From assembly GCA_963930955.1 (NCBI GenBank), contig OZ006967.1, positions 496,001 through 560,000 on the forward strand: a stretch of 64,000 bases of DNA. The letters run 5' to 3'. Position 1 is the stretch's first letter. Each line of letters opens with the position of its first letter. This DNA comes from Scatomonas sp963930955 (GTDB lineage: Bacteria; Bacillota; Clostridia; Lachnospirales; Lachnospiraceae). This document shows positions 18,110-26,662 of the stretch, in pieces. The notes under the pieces are model-generated. The model worked only from the letters and a program-made list of their open reading frames with translations, was not told the DNA's origin and did no database searches. A program made the translations under genes and the position numbers.

Positions 18110-19570
18110 ATGAGAGCACAGAATCTGACCCTGCTGACAGACCTCTATGAGCTGACCATGATGCAGGGTTATTTTAAAAATCCCACGGATCAGACCGTGG
18201 TCTTCGACGCTTTTTACCGCAAAAATCCCTGCGACGGAGCCTACGCCATCGCGGCAGGCCTGGAGCAGGTCATTGAATATGTCAGGGATCTTCACTTTTC
18301 TCCGGATGACGTAGATTATCTGCGCAGTCTCCACATTTTTGAAGATGATTTTCTGGAGTATCTCCGGGGCTTTCACTTTACGGGAGACATTTACGCGATT
18401 CCGGAGGGTACAGTGGTATTTCCCAGGGAACCCCTGATCAAAGTCATCGCTCCGGTGATGGAGGCCCAGCTCATTGAAACGGCTATCCTGAACATGATCA
18501 ATCATCAGTCCCTGATCGCCACCAAAGCCGCCCGGGTGGTCTACGCCGCCAGAGGAGACGGGATCATGGAATTCGGACTCCGCCGGGCCCAGGGACCGGA
18601 CGCCGGCATCTACGGGGCCAGGGCTGCCATGATCGGAGGCTGCATCGGCACCTCCAACGTGCTGACCGGGCAGATGTTCGACGTTCCCGTAAAGGGCACC
18701 CACGCCCACAGCTGGATCATGAGTTTTCCCGACGAATACACAGCATTTAAAACCTACGCCGAGCTTTACCCCAAGGCCTGCATCCTGCTGGTGGACACCT
18801 ACGATGTGCTAAAATCCGGCATTCCCAACGCCATCCGTGTCTTCCGGGAAATGCGGGATTCCGGCATGGAAATGACCGGCTACGGCATCCGCATCGACTC
18901 CGGCGACCTGGCGTATCTGTCTAAGAAAGCCTACGAAATGCTGGAGGCCGCAGGCTTTGGAGACGCCATTATCTCCGCCTCCAGCGATCTGGATGAGTAC
19001 CTCATCGACAGTCTGAAGGTCCAGGGGGCCAAGATCAATTCCTGGGGGGTAGGCACCAACCTGATCACCTCCGGAAACTGGCCGGCCTTCGGCGGCGTGT
19101 ATAAAATGGCCGCCATCCGCAATAAAGACGATGAAGATTTCACTCCCAAGATCAAGCTTTCCGAGAATTCCGAGAAGGTTACCAATCCCGGAAACAAGAC
19201 CATCTACCGGATCTATGACAGACAGACCGGCAAGATCCGGGCGGACCTGATCTGCCTGGTAGGGGAAACCTTTGATGAATCCAGGGATCTGGTGATCTTT
19301 GATCCTATAGAAACCTGGAAAAAAACCCGGATTCCGGGAGGCTCCTACCGGCTTCGGGAACTTCTGGTTCCTGTATTCCAGAAGGGCGGCTGCGTGTACC
19401 GCTCTCCCTCTGTCATGGAGATCCGGGACATCTGCACCCGGGAAAAGGAAACCCTCTGGGAGGAATCCATGCGTCTTGTGAATCCTCAGGAAGTATTTGT
19501 GGATCTGTCGGATAAACTTTATAAGATGAAAGCAGAACTTCTGGAAGAAATGAGTATGAAATCTCTCTGA
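18110..19570 (+). CDS. pncB: Nicotinate phosphoribosyltransferase
   Basis: A 486-residue NAPRTase. It converts nicotinate and PRPP, with ATP, to nicotinate mononucleotide in the NAD salvage pathway. Family landmarks are the N-terminal LLTDLYELTMMQGY, the EFGLRRAQG segment holding phosphate-binding arginines, GTHAHSW with the active-site histidine, and IRIDSGDLAYLSK and WGVGTNLIT in the barrel. TTTGGAGGAG lies before the ATG. It is divergent from the EAL gene, with its own promoter-like sequence upstream. Confidence 0.95.
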   Translation: MRAQNLTLLTDLYELTMMQGYFKNPTDQTVVFDAFYRKNPCDGAYAIAAGLEQVIEYVRDLHFSPDDVDYLRSLHIFEDDFLEYLRGFHFTGDIYAIPEGTVVFPREPLIKVIAPVMEAQLIETAILNMINHQSLIATKAARVVYAARGDGIMEFGLRRAQGPDAGIYGARAAMIGGCIGTSNVLTGQMFDVPVKGTHAHSWIMSFPDEYTAFKTYAELYPKACILLVDTYDVLKSGIPNAIRVFREMRDSGMEMTGYGIRIDSGDLAYLSKKAYEMLEAAGFGDAIISASSDLDEYLIDSLKVQGAKINSWGVGTNLITSGNWPAFGGVYKMAAIRNKDDEDFTPKIKLSENSEKVTNPGNKTIYRIYDRQTGKIRADLICLVGETFDESRDLVIFDPIETWKKTRIPGGSYRLRELLVPVFQKGGCVYRSPSVMEIRDICTREKETLWEESMRLVNPQEVFVDLSDKLYKMKAELLEEMSMKSL

Positions 19571-19582
19571 TTTCTGTCATAA

Positions 19583-19633
19583 AAATCCCCCTCTCTTCAT
19601 ATGCTGATATCAGCCAGGAAGAGAGGGGGATTT
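19583..19633 (+). promoter_or_regulatory. 16-bp perfect hairpin covering the VanY-gene ribosome site
   Basis: Arms 19583-19598 and 19618-19633 are exact complements. The loop of 19 bases contains the palindrome GCTGATATCAGC (19603-19614). The 3' arm contains the GAGAGGGGGA ribosome site of the following gene (ATG at 19637), so folding would hide it. It may also act as the pncB terminator, though the U-tract after it is weak. Confidence 0.65.
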
Positions 19634-19636
19634 CTT

Positions 19637-20200
19637 ATGGATTTTTATTGCCGCCTGATCAACCGGGACTATCCTCTGGCAGAAGATTTTATCCCGGATG
19701 ATCTGGTTCCCTGTGATTTTCCCTTTGCGGCCCAGGAGCATGCGGAAAAAAGGCTGCTGTGGGGCCCTGCGGCAAAAGCGGCAGGCAGGTTGCTGGAGTA
19801 TGCCAAATCCTTCGGCTGCTGCCTTTACGGCATTTCCGGATACCGCTCTTACCAGCGGCAGCAGGCCATTTATCAGCAGCGGCTCCGGGAAGCCGGTCCT
19901 TCCTATACGGACCGATACATAGCCAGGCCAGGGGAGAGCGAACACCAGAGCGGCCTGGCCCTGGACCTTTCCTGCCCCTCCATTCAGCTGCGGCTGGACG
20001 AATCTTTTGCGGATACAAAAGAGGGGCGCTGGCTTTCCGCCTACGCCCCTATGTTCGGTTTTATTCTCCGGTATCCCCGGGGAAAGGAGGACATTACAGG
20101 TTTTGCCTGGGAGCCCTGGCATATCCGCTACGTCAGCAAATCCCTGGCCCTGTACTTATCTCTGACAGGGATGACTCTGGAAGAATATCACCAAATATGA
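19637..20200 (+). CDS. D-alanyl-D-alanine carboxypeptidase, VanY family
   Basis: Start set at 19637 because GAGAGGGGGA precedes it at proper distance. The 187-residue protein has the LAS-peptidase (M15) zinc motifs SEHQSGLALD (H103, D110) and EPWHIRY (E159 general base, H162). Such enzymes trim the terminal D-Ala from peptidoglycan stem peptides or precursors. No clear signal peptide or membrane helix is seen, unlike VanY itself, so it may act on cytoplasmic precursors like VanX/VanXY or be exported otherwise. No van genes are nearby, so a resistance role is not indicated. Confidence 0.85.
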   Translation: MDFYCRLINRDYPLAEDFIPDDLVPCDFPFAAQEHAEKRLLWGPAAKAAGRLLEYAKSFGCCLYGISGYRSYQRQQAIYQQRLREAGPSYTDRYIARPGESEHQSGLALDLSCPSIQLRLDESFADTKEGRWLSAYAPMFGFILRYPRGKEDITGFAWEPWHIRYVSKSLALYLSLTGMTLEEYHQI

Positions 20201-20243
20201 TAAGGAATGGATTTGGCTTTCGTAATTTCCCACGGTTTTCTGA

Positions 20244-21158
20244 TTATTTCTTCAGCTGGCCGTGCTCGTCATGCATATCGTCGTATTTGATCTGGTTGGT
20301 TCCATTGTATCCCAGAGGATTGCGGAATCCCAGAGGATTCACGCCGCAGGGATATTTGGTCATGATCTCGTCGATCAGTTCGCAGTACAGATCCGCACAT
20401 CTGGCTACGATCTGATCGCCTTTTTCTTTGCTGGCATTTGTAGGATCTCCGATTACGCCGGTATCCAGGTCATCCTTCTCCTGCAGGGAGAAAGTTCCCT
20501 CAAAGTGATACAGCATGCCTTCTCCTGCCGCCTGGCCGGGAGCGATTTTCCACTTGGAATCGATAAGGCCGTGGGCCTTGCCGGGCACTGCCAGATCCAT
20601 ATGTACTTTATCCGGATAGAGGGACAGAGCTACAGAGGTCTCCGCCTCATCCGCATGCCACATATAGGTATCCAGAAGATTCTTGTTGTCTCTGAGGAAA
20701 TCGTACCAGGTGCTGCCGATGGTGAAATATCCCTCGATGCCTGCTTTATGAACGGCCTCGAACATAGACATGGTCTGTCCGTGAGCGGAGATGATCAGGA
20801 ATTTGTTATAGCCTGCGTTAGCGGCGCCGCGGATAATATCGGTCAGCAGACCTACATGGGTCTCGAAAGTAAGCGGGATAGTTCCGGGCATTCCCCAGTG
20901 ATGAGCCGGATGAGATCCGTACATGGGGCAGGCCAGGATCATGGCTCCGGATTTCTTAGCTACTGCTTCCGCGATTCCCATGGCGTTAAAGGAGTCGCTT
21001 CCGCAGGGGCAGTGGGGTCCATGCTGCTCAATAGCTCCGATGGGCAGGATCGCCAGGTCGCAGACTTCCTTGGCGTAGGCAACGTTTACTGCCGCTGTGT
21101 TGTCCTGGAACCATACGGAATCTCTCTTGTTCAATTTGAATTCGGTTTGCTTTTTCAT
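20244..21158 (-). CDS. Creatininase-family hydrolase (possible IolN-like ring-opening hydrolase)
   Basis: Start set at 21158 (MKKQTEFKLNKRD), with AAAGGAG nine bases upstream and outside the preceding gene. The 304-residue product has the creatininase metal-site motifs: LPIGAIEQHGPH, a downstream SDSF aspartate, the ISAHG segment and the HADEAETS helix. Characterised members hydrolyse cyclic amides (creatinine) or, as I recall for Thermotoga IolN, open the ring of a diketo-inositol. Being last in an operon with sugar dehydrogenases, lactonase, kinase and aldolase, a C-C or lactone hydrolysis step fits better than creatinine use. The substrate is inferred only. Confidence 0.75.
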   Translation of the reverse strand: MKKQTEFKLNKRDSVWFQDNTAAVNVAYAKEVCDLAILPIGAIEQHGPHCPCGSDSFNAMGIAEAVAKKSGAMILACPMYGSHPAHHWGMPGTIPLTFETHVGLLTDIIRGAANAGYNKFLIISAHGQTMSMFEAVHKAGIEGYFTIGSTWYDFLRDNKNLLDTYMWHADEAETSVALSLYPDKVHMDLAVPGKAHGLIDSKWKIAPGQAAGEGMLYHFEGTFSLQEKDDLDTGVIGDPTNASKEKGDQIVARCADLYCELIDEIMTKYPCGVNPLGFRNPLGYNGTNQIKYDDMHDEHGQLKK

Positions 21159-21186
21159 TGATTTATTCTCCTTTATTTTATATTTT

Positions 21187-22632
21187 TTACTGCTCATTTT
21201 CATGGGATCTGCCCAGCAGAACTTCCACTGCCTTTTTCAGATCCTCCGGAGTTCCCACATTACCCGGGAAAATGATATAGGGAATATGGGGGAATTTACT
21301 TTCCTCTCCGGTTTTCCACACCGGGATGCCCGGCCGGATCTGGCCCAGCACCAGGGCTTTTTTCACCTGCAGGGCTTTCGTCCCTACATCGCTGGAGGTA
21401 ATTCCTCCCTTGGCGATCACAAACGCCGGTTCTGTCTGCAGTTCTCCTACCAGAGACTGTACCGCGTCGGAAATCATTACCGAACGCTTCAGGGCCTGTT
21501 CCGGCGTGTCTCCTTCTATGGAGAGCACTTTTCTTTTTGTATAATTGACCACCGTGACCCCTTTGTCGATCCACTCCTGGTCGATCTTCCGGACTCTGTC
21601 CGCCTCTTCCCGAAGCTTCTCCTCGCCCTGAAGAACCAGATCGGAATTCAGTTCAACAAATTCCAGCCCCGGCACGCTTTTCAGCCGCTCCAGCTGCTCC
21701 GTGGTTTTTGCCGTATGGGAACCTACCACGATCATGCCGCCCCGTCCCGTTTCTTTCTCTATCAGTTCTTTTCTGGACAGAAGAGGTCTGGCATGGACCC
21801 CGGCCATTACCCGGACAATGGAGGAGGCCGTCCGGAAAACAAAATGCTTTCCGGCTTCCATGGCTCTGTAAAGAGCCAGACAGAAAACCTCCAGATCGCT
21901 GTAGCTCATAGAGTCTGCCACGATTTTCCGGAATCCTTCTGCTTCCATCAGCTTTTCCGTCACCGCGTCCAGGGCGCACTCCCGCAGTTCTTTTTCTCCA
22001 ATGCAGAGAATATCCTCCTGTTTTACGGCTCCGGCTGTTTTTTCTTCTATGTAGGCCCGGAGATCGGAAGACCGGAACCCGAAAGTCTGGTCTCTGGCGA
22101 ACTCAGATTCTCCTACCGGTATCAGCTGATCCCCTGTCTTAACATAATGAATCTGATCCAGCGTATACCGTCCTCCCTCCAAAAAGAAGGGGCAGAGGAT
22201 CTCTCCATCCACGGTTACGCCGCCTTTTTCGATTTCCTCCCGGAGAACTTCCGTTTCCAGCGGATAATGTCCCCGCAGAGTAGAATCGCCCCGGCTGATA
22301 ATCAGATAAGGAATGTTCAGTTCCTGGGATATCTTCCGGATACGGCAGCCGATTTCATGGTGGGCTTTTCTGGTTTCTTCTTCCGTAAATCCCCTGGAAT
22401 TTGTCAGAATATAGAAAGCCTTCTGCCTGCCTTCAAACCCGGCCCGGATGCTCTCTTCGCTCCAGTCCGTGTACACCATCAGTCCGTGAACGGTCTGGAT
22501 CCCTGTGGGATCATCGTCCAGAACAATGATCTTGGCAGGATTGTTCCGGATGGCTTCCTCCAGAAGTTCCCGGATCTCCCGCTGCTCTTTCTCCGGATAT
22601 TCAGCCAGGATATCTGCTGATAAGCTTTTCAT
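21187..22632 (-). CDS. Four-carbon acid sugar kinase family protein (DUF1537)
   Basis: A 481-residue kinase of the OtnK/DtnK type. The N-terminal domain has VLDDDPTGIQTVHGL and YLIISRGDSTLRGHYPLE. The C-terminal nucleotide-binding domain has IAKGGITSSDVGTKAL, LGQIRPGIPVW and IIFPGNVG. These are the conserved blocks of the family that phosphorylates threonate, erythronate, 3-oxo-tetronates and related acids. The ATG follows immediately on the TAA of the aldolase gene, so they are coupled. Kinase plus class II HpcH aldolase suggests phosphorylation and cleavage of a short keto-acid. Confidence 0.9.
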   Translation of the reverse strand: MKSLSADILAEYPEKEQREIRELLEEAIRNNPAKIIVLDDDPTGIQTVHGLMVYTDWSEESIRAGFEGRQKAFYILTNSRGFTEEETRKAHHEIGCRIRKISQELNIPYLIISRGDSTLRGHYPLETEVLREEIEKGGVTVDGEILCPFFLEGGRYTLDQIHYVKTGDQLIPVGESEFARDQTFGFRSSDLRAYIEEKTAGAVKQEDILCIGEKELRECALDAVTEKLMEAEGFRKIVADSMSYSDLEVFCLALYRAMEAGKHFVFRTASSIVRVMAGVHARPLLSRKELIEKETGRGGMIVVGSHTAKTTEQLERLKSVPGLEFVELNSDLVLQGEEKLREEADRVRKIDQEWIDKGVTVVNYTKRKVLSIEGDTPEQALKRSVMISDAVQSLVGELQTEPAFVIAKGGITSSDVGTKALQVKKALVLGQIRPGIPVWKTGEESKFPHIPYIIFPGNVGTPEDLKKAVEVLLGRSHENEQ

Positions 22633-23409
22633 TTATTTAACTCCCATTTCCTTCACCAGATTTTTTGCGGCGGAAGCAATCATTCCCTGATCCGAACTCA
22701 TAGGAATATAACGGACGCCTTTCGCGATCAGTTCTCTGGCCATTTCCGGATTGTCCGCTACGGTTCCCACAGCCTTTCCGGCTTTTGTCACCTTGTCGAT
22801 GATCAGGTCGATGGCATTCAGAAGCTTCGGATGGTTTCTCTGGCCCATAACATCTCTGCCCAGAGACTGGGACAGATCCATGGGGCCGATGAAAATTACA
22901 TCCAGCTCCGGAAGTTTCAGGATCTCATCCAGATTGCTGACCGATTCCATGGTTTCGCAGTGCAGAATGGTCAGGATCTCTTTATTGGCCTTGTCAATGT
23001 ACTCCTGTTTGTCCATCATGCCGTAATTGGCTGCTCTGTGGGTAGGAGCGAATCCCCGGTTGCCCAGAGGCGCGTATCTGCCTGCTTCCACCGCGATCCT
23101 GGCCTGCTCCAGGGTATCCACATTGGGGGCGTGGAATCCCAGGGCTCCGGTATCCAGAGCCTGCATAATATTAACGGCAGTGGCCTCCCGGACTCTTACA
23201 ATGGGAACGATCCCTGTAAGATCCGAGGCTCTTACCAGATTGGTAATGGTTTCCGGGCTGTAGGATACATGCTCGCTGTCGATTACAAAGAACTCCATGC
23301 CAGCGCTTCCCAGGATCTCAACCACACTGGGATCCACCGTTTTTACAAAAGTTCCGATAACAACTTCTCCGTTTTTCAGTTTCTGTTTTACCTTATTTTC
23401 TCTAACCAT
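22633..23409 (-). CDS. HpcH/HpaI-family aldolase
   Basis: A 258-residue metal-dependent class II aldolase. Typical blocks are FFVIDSEH near residue 40, VPIVRVRE, GFHAPNVDT, and DVIFIGPMDLSQSLG. Relatives split 2-keto-3-deoxy acids or 4-hydroxy-2-keto acids into pyruvate and an aldehyde (GarL, RhmA, HpaI). It stands between the lactonase and DUF1537 kinase genes and is the likely carbon-chain cleavage step. Which keto-acid it cleaves cannot be told from the sequence. Confidence 0.88.
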   Translation of the reverse strand: MVRENKVKQKLKNGEVVIGTFVKTVDPSVVEILGSAGMEFFVIDSEHVSYSPETITNLVRASDLTGIVPIVRVREATAVNIMQALDTGALGFHAPNVDTLEQARIAVEAGRYAPLGNRGFAPTHRAANYGMMDKQEYIDKANKEILTILHCETMESVSNLDEILKLPELDVIFIGPMDLSQSLGRDVMGQRNHPKLLNAIDLIIDKVTKAGKAVGTVADNPEMARELIAKGVRYIPMSSDQGMIASAAKNLVKEMGVK

Positions 23410-23444
23410 GATAACCGCCTCCCTTTCTTCCCGTGGCCGCCGGA

Positions 23445-24341
23445 TCAGGCATGGCCCTTAATTTTAAAACTGTAAAGCGATGTGGACGCCGTCAGGAAAA
23501 GCGTATCCATATTTTTTCCTCCGAAGGCACAGTTTCCTGTCTGTTCCGGCACATAAACGATTCCTAAGAGTCTGCCGTCCCGGGAAAATATGTGCACGCC
23601 GCCCTGGGCGCAGCAGTAGATATTTTCTTCGCTGTCGGTTTTTATTCCATCCGGAAGTCCAACTCCTTCCCCGGATGTTTCCGCGAAGATTTCTCCTCCT
23701 GACAGACTTCCGTCTTCCTCTACCCGGAACTTGCGGATCTGTTTTCTCGGAGAATCATCTACATAAAGATACTTTTCATCCGGGGAAAAACACAGACCGT
23801 TTGGATTTTCAAAGTCCCTGGCCAGAAGCTTCAGCTGGCCGCTTTCCGGATCAAAGGAGAAAACCCCCTGAAAATCCAGTTCCTGAGGACGCTCCAGGCC
23901 TACTCTGGAAGGATTTCTTCCAAATCTGGGATCCGTAAAATAAATGACTCCGTTGCTCTTTACCACCACATCGTTGGGACTGTTCAGCTCCCGGTCCCCG
24001 TAGTGGGAAACCAGCACCTCCAGATGCTTCCCTTCATCGTCCGTCCTGGAAATGCAGCTTCTCACATGCTCGCAGACAATAATGCGGTTTTCTCTGTCAT
24101 AGGCGTTTCCGTTGGCTTTGTGGGTATCCTCCCGAACCAGCCATGCCTTCTCTCCTTCTTTCCACCGGTAGGTTCTGCTCACCGGTATATCGTTAAAGGT
24201 CAGGCACTGGGTAGCCGGGTTCCAGATGGGCCCCTCAATAAAGGTAAACCCATCCTGAACCACCCGAAGTTCCTGCTCCGTATCCAGGATACGGAAAAAA
24301 TCATCGTCAAAGCTCTGGTATTTTAATTTCAAGTCTATCAC
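23445..24341 (-). CDS. SMP-30/gluconolactonase family protein
   Basis: A 298-residue six-bladed beta-propeller lactonase. Visible motifs are FIEGPIWNP with the metal glutamate (blade 1), LNSPNDVVVKSNGVIYFTDP with the metal asparagine, DDSPRKQIRKF and GVGLPDGIKTDSEENIYC with the metal aspartate. It would hydrolyse an aldonolactone made by one of the dehydrogenases of this operon. The open frame begins with GTG at 24341; a TTG three codons later has the better spaced AGGGTG site and may be the true start. Confidence 0.88.
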   Translation of the reverse strand: MIDLKLKYQSFDDDFFRILDTEQELRVVQDGFTFIEGPIWNPATQCLTFNDIPVSRTYRWKEGEKAWLVREDTHKANGNAYDRENRIIVCEHVRSCISRTDDEGKHLEVLVSHYGDRELNSPNDVVVKSNGVIYFTDPRFGRNPSRVGLERPQELDFQGVFSFDPESGQLKLLARDFENPNGLCFSPDEKYLYVDDSPRKQIRKFRVEEDGSLSGGEIFAETSGEGVGLPDGIKTDSEENIYCCAQGGVHIFSRDGRLLGIVYVPEQTGNCAFGGKNMDTLFLTASTSLYSFKIKGHA

Positions 24342-24365
24342 CCTGCTTTCCGTATTTTTCCGAAG

Positions 24366-25790
24366 TTATTTCACCACTACAGGCTCAATTCCCAGGATCT
24401 TGCAGAAATCCACCAGTTCCGCTCCATATCTTCCGGCTACGCCGCTGATATGGTTGGAATTAAATACATCCATAAATTTCTCAATATCGAAATCTGCTTT
24501 CATGAACGCCACCGGAAGCTGATGCACGCCTCTGGCCTTTACAAAGGCATCCAGAATGTCTTTTTCCGGAGTCACGAATTCTGTTTCGATGATGAACATC
24601 TGATACTTTCCGTCCACCCGGCACAGTCTTGCCATGGTCATCTCGCCGGCGCTGGGGATCGTGAAGGTTACCGCTCCGCCGGAAGGACGGTTGGCTCTCC
24701 GCAGCTCAATATTCTTCATATTGGCGCATCCATCGCAGTGGCGGCCTGCGTAATACGTACACATAGAACCGCAGTTGGGCAGATAGATCAGTTTTTCTTT
24801 ATATCCAATGTGGCTTACATCCGCGAACATGGTGGGCATTCCGCCGGAAACCAGCTTCAGGATCTCCATGGACATGGCTCCGTCCGCGTCTGCCTCGCAG
24901 GAAATGGGGAAGGGATCAAAGCTTCCGTCCGCATCGTATCCTCCGTTCAGCAGGGCTGTAGAGATACACTGGGGAGCGCGGAAATTTGTAAGATCCGGCA
25001 TACATTTAATCGCTCCGAACTCCAGATTTCTGTCCTTCACGATATCCTTGGTGGCCAGATAGCAGGCAATCTGATATTTCAGCTTTTCTTCCGTCAGCTT
25101 CTCATCATATTTCACTGCCCCTACAGACTCTGTCAGCCATTTAAAGGTTTTTTCCACCCGCTCCGGATCGATCTGTTCTGCCCGGCGGATAATCTCTTCG
25201 TGATCGATATGGTCGCAGTCCACATGGAACAGCTTTTTCCACTGCATGGGATCGTAGCTTCCGGTATCGATTCCCAGAGAACGGCCTCCGATAAAACCAA
25301 AGATCTTTCCCTGCAGTTTCTGAACCGCCGCGCCTGCCCGGATATAGGGCATCATCTTTGTATCAAACAGATTGGGGCGCTCCTCTGTGAAGTCCTGCTG
25401 CACCCGCAGATGGGGATATCCGATCTGATTCAGGGCGCCGCCGGCTCCCAGAAGTCCTACGGTGGCATGGGTACCGGGATCATCATTTGCCAGCAGAATG
25501 GTGGGAAGCCCCATGTTCAGCACGCCTCTTACCACTCCGTTGGGCCATGTCCAGCAGGGGATGTTGGCGATGAACACTTCCACGCCTTTGGCCTTCAGCT
25601 CTTCTGTCTGCCGGTCGATCTCTTCCGGAGAACGGGCTGCCGTTTCAAAGGCATAAAATTCCATATCCATTTTTGAAAAACAGTCGATGGTTTTCCGGAT
25701 TCTGTCCGCCGTTTTTTCTTCGTAAAGTACTTTGTATTCATGCTCTCTGGGGTCACTGAAGGTGACCATACCAACTTTTGGCAGCTGCAT
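24366..25790 (-). CDS. L-fucose/L-arabinose isomerase family protein
   Basis: A 474-residue cytoplasmic protein resembling FucI-type aldose-ketose isomerases: an N-terminal Rossmann-like part (VGMVTFSDPREHEY, FIANIPCWTWPNG), a middle part with GGRSLGIDTG, and a C-terminal domain with PISCEADADGAMSMEIL, the region carrying metal-binding acidic residues in the family. Shorter than E. coli FucI (591 residues) but typical of clostridial homologues. An AGGAGG site lies eight bases before the ATG. Its substrate is whatever sugar the adjacent ABC importer brings in. Confidence 0.82.
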   Translation of the reverse strand: MQLPKVGMVTFSDPREHEYKVLYEEKTADRIRKTIDCFSKMDMEFYAFETAARSPEEIDRQTEELKAKGVEVFIANIPCWTWPNGVVRGVLNMGLPTILLANDDPGTHATVGLLGAGGALNQIGYPHLRVQQDFTEERPNLFDTKMMPYIRAGAAVQKLQGKIFGFIGGRSLGIDTGSYDPMQWKKLFHVDCDHIDHEEIIRRAEQIDPERVEKTFKWLTESVGAVKYDEKLTEEKLKYQIACYLATKDIVKDRNLEFGAIKCMPDLTNFRAPQCISTALLNGGYDADGSFDPFPISCEADADGAMSMEILKLVSGGMPTMFADVSHIGYKEKLIYLPNCGSMCTYYAGRHCDGCANMKNIELRRANRPSGGAVTFTIPSAGEMTMARLCRVDGKYQMFIIETEFVTPEKDILDAFVKARGVHQLPVAFMKADFDIEKFMDVFNSNHISGVAGRYGAELVDFCKILGIEPVVVK

Positions 25791-25820
25791 ACTTTTATCC
25801 TCCTTTATTTCCCCGATGGA

Positions 25821-26639
25821 TCAGGCATTTTTCAGTTTGTTGTATTCTTCCTCGGTAACCGTCTTGTAACCCGGTGTGGGGAATGCCTGGAAGCCTCTTC
25901 CGCCGTCAATGAAGATGGACTGTCCGTAAATGAAATTGGAATCATCACAGGCCAGGAAAACTGCCAGTCTTCCGCATTCGTTGGGGGTTCCCACCCGGCC
26001 GATGGGCGTACGGGAAAGAACGGTATTAAACAGTTCCGGATCCGAGCCGACCCGGCGCATAAGCTCTGTCTCGATGGGGCCCGGGCACATGGCGTTTACT
26101 TTAATATTGTAAGGAGTAAGAGCCACTGCCTGTACCTTGGTCAGCTGGCTGACTCCGCCTTTACTGGTGGTGTAGCACATCTGGCTGTCCAGTGCCAGGT
26201 AAGAGTTTACAGAGGATACATTCACAATGGATCCGCCCTCTCCCTGCTTTACCATCTGGCGGGCCGCTACCTGTCCTCCGAAGAAGACACCTTTCAGGTT
26301 CACGCCCATGATCCGCTCATACTGCTCCTCTGTAATATCCAGATAGTGGGTTTTCTTGGGATCGTTGGTGCCCGCGTTAGCCACGAAAATATCCAGCCGT
26401 CCGAATTTCTTTACGGTTTCATCCACCAGCATCTGGTTATCCGCAATACTGGAAACATCTGCCTGCAGATACAGCACATCTCCCAGTTCTGCCAGGCGCT
26501 TGGCTGCCGCCTCTCCTTCTTCTTTATTTCTGGAGCAGATCGTAACCTTGGCTCCTTCTTTCAGATATTCTTCCGCGATTCCGTAACCGATTCCCTTACT
26601 TCCGCCGGTAACGATGGCAACTTTGTCTTTCAGTTTCAT
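25821..26639 (-). CDS. Short-chain dehydrogenase/reductase
   Basis: Start set at the ATG at 26639 (MKLKDKVAIV) because CAGGTGG precedes it; a GTG three codons earlier overlaps that site. The 272-residue protein is a classical SDR: TGGSKGIGYGI nucleotide loop, FVANAGTND after strand 4, the serine-tyrosine-lysine triad in NVSSVNSY and YTTSKGG, and PGPIETE. An acidic residue after strand 2 is not obvious (ICSRNKEE), which allows NADP use. It probably oxidises a sugar or sugar acid in this operon. Confidence 0.9.
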   Translation of the reverse strand: MKLKDKVAIVTGGSKGIGYGIAEEYLKEGAKVTICSRNKEEGEAAAKRLAELGDVLYLQADVSSIADNQMLVDETVKKFGRLDIFVANAGTNDPKKTHYLDITEEQYERIMGVNLKGVFFGGQVAARQMVKQGEGGSIVNVSSVNSYLALDSQMCYTTSKGGVSQLTKVQAVALTPYNIKVNAMCPGPIETELMRRVGSDPELFNTVLSRTPIGRVGTPNECGRLAVFLACDDSNFIYGQSIFIDGGRGFQAFPTPGYKTVTEEEYNKLKNA

Positions 26640-26662
26640 TTCTTCCACCTGCTTTCTGTTTT

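Noticed and set aside
19637..20200. Vancomycin-resistance gene
   Set aside because: Only a generic VanY-type peptidase is present; no vanHAX, vanRS or D-Ala-D-Lac ligase genes lie near it.
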